NCBI GenBank assembly: GCA_045654645.1
Contig: JAZONR010000067.1
Location: 1 to 49,688, forward strand
Direction of reading: 5' to 3'
Origin: HGM04593 sp045654645
GTDB taxonomy: Bacteria > Bacteroidota > Bacteroidia > Bacteroidales > Bacteroidaceae
DNA length: 49,688 nt
Part shown: positions 45,801 through 49,688 of the stretch, one piece after another
Layout of the letters: every line of letters starts with the position of its first letter
Position numbering within the stretch: the stretch's first letter is position 1
The notes under the pieces: generated by a model
The model's input: only the letters and a program-made list of their open reading frames with translations
Told to the model about the DNA's origin: nothing
Database searches by the model: none
Position numbers and translations under genes: made by a program

Positions 45801-46452
45801 CGGTGCATCATACGATATCGGCTACGGCGGTCTCGACCACGTGATAGCATCGGGTGAGGATGTAAACATCCTGGTGCTCGACACCGAGGTGTACTCTAAC
45901 ACCGGCGGACAGTCGTCAAAGGCTACCCCGCTTGGCGCCATTGCAAAATTTGCCGCAGCCGGCAAACGCATACGCAAGAAGGACCTTGGAATGATTGCTA
46001 CCACCTATGGCTATGTTTATGTTGCACAGATTGCTATGGGTGCAAGCTATGACCAGTGCCTAAAGGCAATACGCGAGGCAGAGGCCTATCCCGGCCCATC
46101 ACTTGTGATTGCATACGCGCCCTGTATCAACCACGGCATCAAACGCGGTATGGGCAAGGCTCAGGCCGAGCAGCAGGCTGCCGTTGAGTGCGGTTACTGG
46201 CACCTGTGGCGCTACAACCCTGCATTGGAGGATGAGGGCAAAAACCCCTTCACACTCGACAGCAAGGAGCCACAGTGGGAGAAGTTCCAGGAGTTCTTGC
46301 AGGGCGAGGTGCGCTATGCATCACTTGCCAAGCAGTTCCCTGCCGAGGCACACGAGCTCTTCGCTGCTGCCGAGGGTATGGCGAAGAAACGCTACGCAAG
46401 CTACCAGCGTATGGCAAGACTCGACTGGAGTGCAAATAAAGACGCAGAATAA
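42886..46452 (+). CDS. nifJ: Pyruvate:ferredoxin (flavodoxin) oxidoreductase
   Basis: The enzyme converts pyruvate and CoA to acetyl-CoA and CO2 and reduces ferredoxin or flavodoxin, a central step in anaerobic carbon flow. The 1188-residue single chain holds all domains in order: the N-terminal pyruvate-binding domain (AYMFSEVAAIYPITPSSTMA), transketolase-like domain II, the gamma-type domain, the EKR region, two 4Fe-4S clusters (CIQCNRCAFVCPH from 693 and CLGCGNCVDVCPGN from 748), and the thiamine-diphosphate domain (GDGASYDIGYGGLDH from 971, with VYSNTGGQSSKATP). A further Cys pair, CSGCGETPY, binds the proximal cluster. Length is normal. It is a single-gene unit with a terminator after it. 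Confidence 0.95.
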   Translation: MTKAKKFITCDGNQAAAHVAYMFSEVAAIYPITPSSTMAEYVDEWAAQGRKNLFGETVTVQEMQSEGGAAGALHGSLQAGALTNTFTASQGLLLMIPNMYKIAGEKLPTVFHVSARSLAGNSLSIFGDHMDVMACRQTGFAMLCEGSVQEVMDLAAVAHLSTLKSRIPFLNFFDGFRTSHEIQKVELIEQEEIAPLVDWDSIQAFRDRALSPSSPVVRGTAENPETFFTHKESENPFYNAVPDIVADYMKEISAITGRNYAPFTYYGAEDADRVIIVMGSATEAVKEAIDYMTARGEKVGLVSVHLYRPFSVKYLAAVMPKSVKRIAVLDRTKEPGSNGEPLYLDVVEAFTNTPELKEINPIIVGGRFGLSSNDTTPAIVMSVYDNLALPTPKNHFTLGIVDDVTFLSLPKREEIAVVDGMFEAKFYGLGADGTVGANKNSVKIIGDNTKKHCQAYFSYDSKKSGGFTCSHLRFGDKPIRSTYLVNTPNFVACHVQAYLRMYDVTRGLQKGGTFLLNTVWEGDELVKNLPNSIKRYFADNNITVYYINATKIAQEIGLGNRTNTILQSAFFRITQVIPIELAIEQMKKFIVKSYGKKGQDVVDKNNAAVDRGGEYRQLAIDPNWSKLPADAEEKRNEPEFITNIVRTINAQKGADLPVSAFKGLEDGTWPVGTSAYEKRGVSSFVPRWTADNCIQCNRCAFVCPHAAIRPFVMDEKEAAGVAADKIEMKAPVAMKGMQFRIQVSPLDCLGCGNCVDVCPGNPKLGGKALAMVSLEEERHEAANWDYCVKNVKSKQSLVDVKSNPKNSQFATPLFEFSGACSGCGETPYVKLLTQLFGDREIVANATGCSSIYTASVPSTPYTTNEKGEGPAWGNSLFEDFCEFGLGMKLAENKMRERLERLLTEVQTYRSCPEEMKELAQKWIDNRNNAEMSKELAPAIVKACEDFECDTCEQILAIKQYLVKRSQWIIGGDGASYDIGYGGLDHVIASGEDVNILVLDTEVYSNTGGQSSKATPLGAIAKFAAAGKRIRKKDLGMIATTYGYVYVAQIAMGASYDQCLKAIREAEAYPGPSLVIAYAPCINHGIKRGMGKAQAEQQAAVECGYWHLWRYNPALEDEGKNPFTLDSKEPQWEKFQEFLQGEVRYASLAKQFPAEAHELFAAAEGMAKKRYASYQRMARLDWSANKDAE

Positions 46453-46477
46453 CAACCTCAACAGGTAACATAAAGTA

Positions 46478-46513
46478 CAACAGGGTGGCAGCATTGTCAC
46501 CCTGTTGCTTTTT
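46478..46513 (+). terminator. Terminator of the pyruvate oxidoreductase gene
   Basis: CAACAGGGTG (46478-46487) pairs with CACCCTGTTG (46498-46507), followed by CTTTTTATT. It is 25 bases after the stop codon. Confidence 0.82.
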
Positions 46514-46659
46514 ATTCATAAAAAAATTCAAAGAGTTGAAAAGCGCCACAATTTATTTACGCTTATCACTAATTTTCAACAAAAACCGCACTACATTATA
46601 CAAATATGGTGTTTAAAGGTACAAAATCACGACCCGAGAAATATAATACACACTTGATA

Positions 46660-46689
46660 TTGCACTTTATTAAAAATTCATTAAATTTG
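46660..46689 (+). promoter_or_regulatory. Promoter of the 797-residue secreted protein gene
   Basis: TTG (46660-46662), 19 bases, then TAAATTTG (46682-46689). The ATG at 46799 lies 109 bases downstream. The AT-rich 46514-46659 stretch shows nothing else. Confidence 0.6.
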
Positions 46690-46798
46690 TGCAATGGCAG
46701 GGAGAAGTGTGTTTAAAAATTTAGGGGGCAAACCTAAAATTGGGCACAAACGACCAAGCCAACAATTTTTAATATAATATTATCTAAACTAATAAATT

Positions 46799-49192
46799 AT
46801 GAGAAAATTTACTTTATTTTTAATGTCGTTGTTCCTCTCAGTAGGTGCAATGGCGCAGACCACCCAAAAGGTCGAGATTGATTTGACCACAATAGCCGGT
46901 CAACCCGGTTATGTTTCATCACCACATGACCATGCGGTAATCAACCCCAACTCTCAATCGGACAAAGGCGGTGTTGCAGCCCTCATTGATGGTAATCCTG
47001 ATACACACTTCCACACAGCTTGGGAGAATGTCCCAGCCGGACCTCACTATTTCCAGGTTGACCTTGGCGAAGAAAACACTATCGGCGATTTTAGTTTTAA
47101 CTACGTATCACGCAAAGGCGGCCGCAGTGACTTCCCTTCACAGTTTACAATCAAAGGAAGTACCAACGGTAATGATTTCGAGCAGATCAAAGTCATCAAT
47201 ATCGACATGCCAAGCACAGTAGCAGAAGCTGCCGGCAAATCTTATTCATTTGATGTTACTGGTGTTACTAAAGAATACCGTTACTTGCGTTTTGAGGTAA
47301 CAAACACTAAAAGTTACGACTACTTAGACTATCGCACATACTTCCACGCTGCAGAGTTTGATCTTTTCAAAATAGTAACAGAAGAGCGTGCAGATTATGT
47401 ACACAACACAGGCAATATCAACAGGGATGACCGTGGACTTAGATCATTTAAAATCACCGATGGTGAAAACTCTTTGGAGGTAAACGATATTCAGACATCA
47501 GGTACAGCTCCTGTATATGTAGACAAGAGCGCACAAAAGTTCACAACAACTGCCGGCTCAACACTCGAGTTTTCTGAATTTAATTGGGACGGTTGGGCTA
47601 TGCATGCATTTGCCTTTATTGACTACAACAAAGACTACACATTCAACTCTACAGCCAACAATAATGGTGAGGGCAATGGCGAAGTTGTTTCTTATAACCA
47701 CTACGATGGTTATGATATTACCGGTGAAGACAACTCGAATGGCAATACGCAAAATCAATTAACATATGGCACCAGCAAGGGTATGCCAGCATTTACATTG
47801 CCTGCAGACTTGGAGGCAGGTGAATACCGTATGCGTATAAAGATTGACTGGAACAACCTTGATGCCGACTACGGTGCAAGCGATATTGCATCAAATGGTG
47901 GTTGCCAGTGCGACATCACATTGGTTGTTGAGGAAAGCGCAGCAAACAAGGCTGCTAAGGACGACTTGAAGGCTGCAATAGAAGAGTTGGACACATACCT
48001 GGCAAGCATTTCTGTTGGTAATTGCATTACCCAGTATTCTTCAAGCATTGATTCTCCCGAGGCGCAGATTGAAGGCATAAGAAACTTCTACAACGAAATC
48101 AATGACGAAACCACAATTGAGTCCATCGAAGAGAAGACTGCCAATGTACGCGCAATAAAAGAGTCATACAAGGAGAATGTACTCGAGGATGGCAAGTTCT
48201 ACCATATACGTTCCGTAGTTTATGAGAATGGCTATGTGTACGCGTCTCTCAGCGATGAAAAACCCACCGATGATAGAGAAGAACGCAATGGAATCCTTTG
48301 GAAAGCTACTACAGCTCCATCAAATACAGCTATTTGGAAGTGCGAGATTATTAATGATGTAATCTATTTCAAGAATATTTACACTGCAAGTTACATGAAC
48401 GGACTTAGGTCACAGAGCCCAGGTGTTCTTTCAGAGACAGAAAAGGCACCTATTACCCTTGCTGCACTTGGCGATGGACAGGTGAATTTCTTGGTTAACG
48501 GAGAGCCGGCTCATGCTCAAAACTCTACAGACGGATATCACAACTTTGTGCCTTGGCCTGGTGAGAAAGGTTCACCTTCGGCATGGTATGTCGAGGAGGC
48601 AACAGCGGGTGTACAGCCACACACTTTGACAGTAGGCGCTGCCGGTTATGCAACATTGATGCTTGGATACAATACAACTATCCCAACTATCGATGGCAAT
48701 GATTGCGGTGTGTTTACTGCTACTATTGAAGGTAAATACGCTGTACTGAATGAGATTAAGGGTGTTCTTCCTGCAAATACAGCTGTAATTGTAAAGGCTG
48801 CTAAAGGTGAATATGCTTTCGCATACACCACAGAGACTGCGACTGTTGAAAATAACGTTCTCCGTGGTACACTCTATGACAAGTATATAACAGAGGATGC
48901 TTATGTACTTGGTATCAAGGATAGTAAGGTAGGTTTCTACACAGCCACAACAACAGGCCAGGCCGAGGGTACATTCCTCAACAACGCTAACAAGGCATAC
49001 TTGCCAAAGACAGCAGGCATGAATGCGGCGTCTTACAGCTTCCGTTTCGGCAAGGGTACAACAGGTGTTGAAGAGGTGAAAGCTGAAAACGGAGAGGTGA
49101 AAGCTATCTACGACCTCACCGGCCGCAAGGTAGAGACAATCAGCGCTCCCGGCATCTACATCATCAACGGTGTTAAGCGCGTAGTACGCTAA
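46799..49192 (+). CDS. Secreted discoidin-domain protein with GEVED-like domain and sorting tail
   Basis: The 797-residue protein has a signal peptide (MRKFTLFLMSLFLSVGAMA) and an F5/8 type C (discoidin) domain at about 35-200 with ALIDGNPDTHFHTAWENV, YFQVDLGEENTIGDFSFNYV and YRYLRFEVT. A beta domain of GEVED type follows (about 245-380; WAMHAFAFIDYNKDYTFN, AGEYRMRIKIDW). Next is a short helical segment, then a domain repeated in form in other proteins here (FYHIRSVVYENGYVYASLS, IWKCEIINDVIYFKNIYT). The tail is IYDLTGRKVE...GIYIINGVKRVVR. No catalytic motif is seen, so glycan or protein binding at the cell surface is likely. Codon use is more AT-rich than in the preceding gene. Confidence 0.8.
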   Translation: MRKFTLFLMSLFLSVGAMAQTTQKVEIDLTTIAGQPGYVSSPHDHAVINPNSQSDKGGVAALIDGNPDTHFHTAWENVPAGPHYFQVDLGEENTIGDFSFNYVSRKGGRSDFPSQFTIKGSTNGNDFEQIKVINIDMPSTVAEAAGKSYSFDVTGVTKEYRYLRFEVTNTKSYDYLDYRTYFHAAEFDLFKIVTEERADYVHNTGNINRDDRGLRSFKITDGENSLEVNDIQTSGTAPVYVDKSAQKFTTTAGSTLEFSEFNWDGWAMHAFAFIDYNKDYTFNSTANNNGEGNGEVVSYNHYDGYDITGEDNSNGNTQNQLTYGTSKGMPAFTLPADLEAGEYRMRIKIDWNNLDADYGASDIASNGGCQCDITLVVEESAANKAAKDDLKAAIEELDTYLASISVGNCITQYSSSIDSPEAQIEGIRNFYNEINDETTIESIEEKTANVRAIKESYKENVLEDGKFYHIRSVVYENGYVYASLSDEKPTDDREERNGILWKATTAPSNTAIWKCEIINDVIYFKNIYTASYMNGLRSQSPGVLSETEKAPITLAALGDGQVNFLVNGEPAHAQNSTDGYHNFVPWPGEKGSPSAWYVEEATAGVQPHTLTVGAAGYATLMLGYNTTIPTIDGNDCGVFTATIEGKYAVLNEIKGVLPANTAVIVKAAKGEYAFAYTTETATVENNVLRGTLYDKYITEDAYVLGIKDSKVGFYTATTTGQAEGTFLNNANKAYLPKTAGMNAASYSFRFGKGTTGVEEVKAENGEVKAIYDLTGRKVETISAPGIYIINGVKRVVR

Positions 49193-49201
49193 GAATAATT
49201 T

Positions 49202-49246
49202 TAGACAGAAGAACAAAGGCTTTTTGTCCTATTGTTCTTCCGTCTA
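49202..49246 (+). terminator. Hairpin after the 797-residue protein gene, no T run
   Basis: TAGAC-A-GAAGAACAA (49202-49216) pairs with TTGTTCTTC-C-GTCTA (49232-49246), with one mismatch. It is followed by an A-rich stretch, so it may be an RNA-processing or stabilising element before the small peptide gene rather than a true terminator. Confidence 0.45.
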
Positions 49247-49279
49247 TAGATAAAAAATGAAATAAAAAATTTACGATAT

Positions 49280-49444
49280 ATGAAGAAGACTTATGTATCA
49301 CCTCTTATGGTAGAGGTAAACGTTGCAGCCGAGTCAATGCTCGCAGCATCAATTAAGATTAGCGACACAAAAGTAGACACATCTGTAAACGGCAATCAGC
49401 TCGGAAACGAGAGCCGCGGCGAGTGGGGAAACCTTTGGAAGTAA
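49280..49444 (+). CDS. 54-residue peptide of a Bacteroidales short-ORF type
   Basis: The frame from ATG 49280 to TAA 49444 reads MKKTYVSPLMVEVNVAAESM at the start, then LAASIKISDTKVD, and ends GNESRGEWGNLWK. It has no signal peptide. The N-terminal half is mildly hydrophobic and amphipathic, and the C-terminal part is polar and Trp/Gly-rich. Short proteins starting MKKxYxxPxxE with an LAAS-like middle are, as I recall, frequent in Bacteroidales genomes, and their function is not known to me. The gene lies 87 bases after a secreted-protein gene and 39 bases before a strong terminator, which supports it being real and last in its transcript. A leader-plus-core peptide is one possible reading, but no modifying enzyme is in view. 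Confidence 0.6.
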   Translation: MKKTYVSPLMVEVNVAAESMLAASIKISDTKVDTSVNGNQLGNESRGEWGNLWK

Positions 49445-49483
49445 TCCGCAGAATCATCTATTGAGGAGTAAATAATAGAATCA

Positions 49484-49516
49484 GGGAAGTGGTTTTAAAA
49501 ACTGCTTCCCTTTTTT
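49484..49516 (+). terminator. Terminator after the 54-residue peptide gene
   Basis: GGGAAGTGGTTTT (49484-49496) pairs with AAAACTGCTTCCC (49498-49510, with two G-T pairs), followed by TTTTTT. It lies 39 bases after the stop codon. Confidence 0.85.
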
Positions 49517-49586
49517 GTTGCCCATAAATTGCTGTGATTATCCCCCGCCCGACAGCAAGCTGTCTCGTCCCCCTATTATTATGGTT

Positions 49587-49617
49587 TTTGCAAGCAAATT
49601 AAGATAAAATAGGTTTG
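49587..49617 (+). promoter_or_regulatory. Promoter pointing out of the window
   Basis: TTTG (49587-49590), 19 bases, then TAGGTTTG (49610-49617). It presumably drives a gene beyond the right edge. The remaining 70 bases contain no start with a long frame. Confidence 0.5.
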
Positions 49618-49688
49618 TAAAAATCATTTTTTTTGATGACTGCAAACATTCTTGCCACGATTTTTGCTCTTAATGCGTTTATTACAGT

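Noticed and set aside
49540..49580. Small hairpin GACAGC-aa-GCTGTC near the right edge
   Set aside because: Six-base stem without a T run or associated gene; could be chance.

Overview
The window looks like a chromosomal segment of a gut-type member of the Bacteroidales. Evidence: promoter-like boxes of the Bacteroidales type (a TTTG or TTG element about 19-21 bases upstream of TAnnTTTG or TAnnTTCG), a pyruvate:ferredoxin oxidoreductase, menaquinone synthesis, a DPE2-like MalQ, and many Sec-secreted proteins ending in a short YDLTGRRV...GIYIINGKKVLVK tail. I cannot place it to genus.

Bases 1-4020 are an accessory segment. A SNF2-like helicase fragment on the minus strand (1-~547) meets, at one sharp junction, an AT-rich Hachiman-like defence remnant: a HamA (DUF1837) gene without its first part, overlapping an apparently intact HamB helicase. 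An intergenic stretch of about 750 bases follows, holding degraded CRISPR-like repeats of the Bacteroidales type II-C kind without cas genes, and three 16-base direct repeats at an exact 33-base period.

Bases 4025-24000 are mainly core functions in short operons: a BASS-family transporter and MenA; MutS2 on the minus strand; then a plus-strand run of a small secreted protein, an alpha/beta hydrolase, a membrane-anchored MurF-like ligase and a divergent D-Ala-D-Ala ligase homologue, closed by a strong terminator, followed by a secreted alpha/beta hydrolase. A minus-strand group follows: TSCPD protein, FKBP isomerase, MATE transporter, PrmA, then a terminator directly in front of a SemiSWEET gene. 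Next come a large secreted GH20 hexosaminidase behind a TRIC-type channel gene, a small membrane protein of unknown role, a repeat-rich intergenic segment, and NadA.

Bases 24100-49688 are dominated by large secreted proteins: a 1271-residue discoidin-like protein, two tandem M60-like metallopeptidases, a GHL10 glycoside-hydrolase-like protein and a 797-residue discoidin-type protein. With the GH20 enzyme they suggest attack on host glycoproteins or mucin. Between them lie MalQ plus an FNT-type transporter, an amidase plus MCE (MlaD-like) pair, and pyruvate:ferredoxin oxidoreductase. Close to the right edge is a 54-residue peptide gene below the usual gene-length cut-off, then a terminator and a promoter pointing out of the window.

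Most intergenic regions carry strong hairpin terminators, several of them perfect palindromes. I saw no rRNA, tRNA, transposase or integrase.
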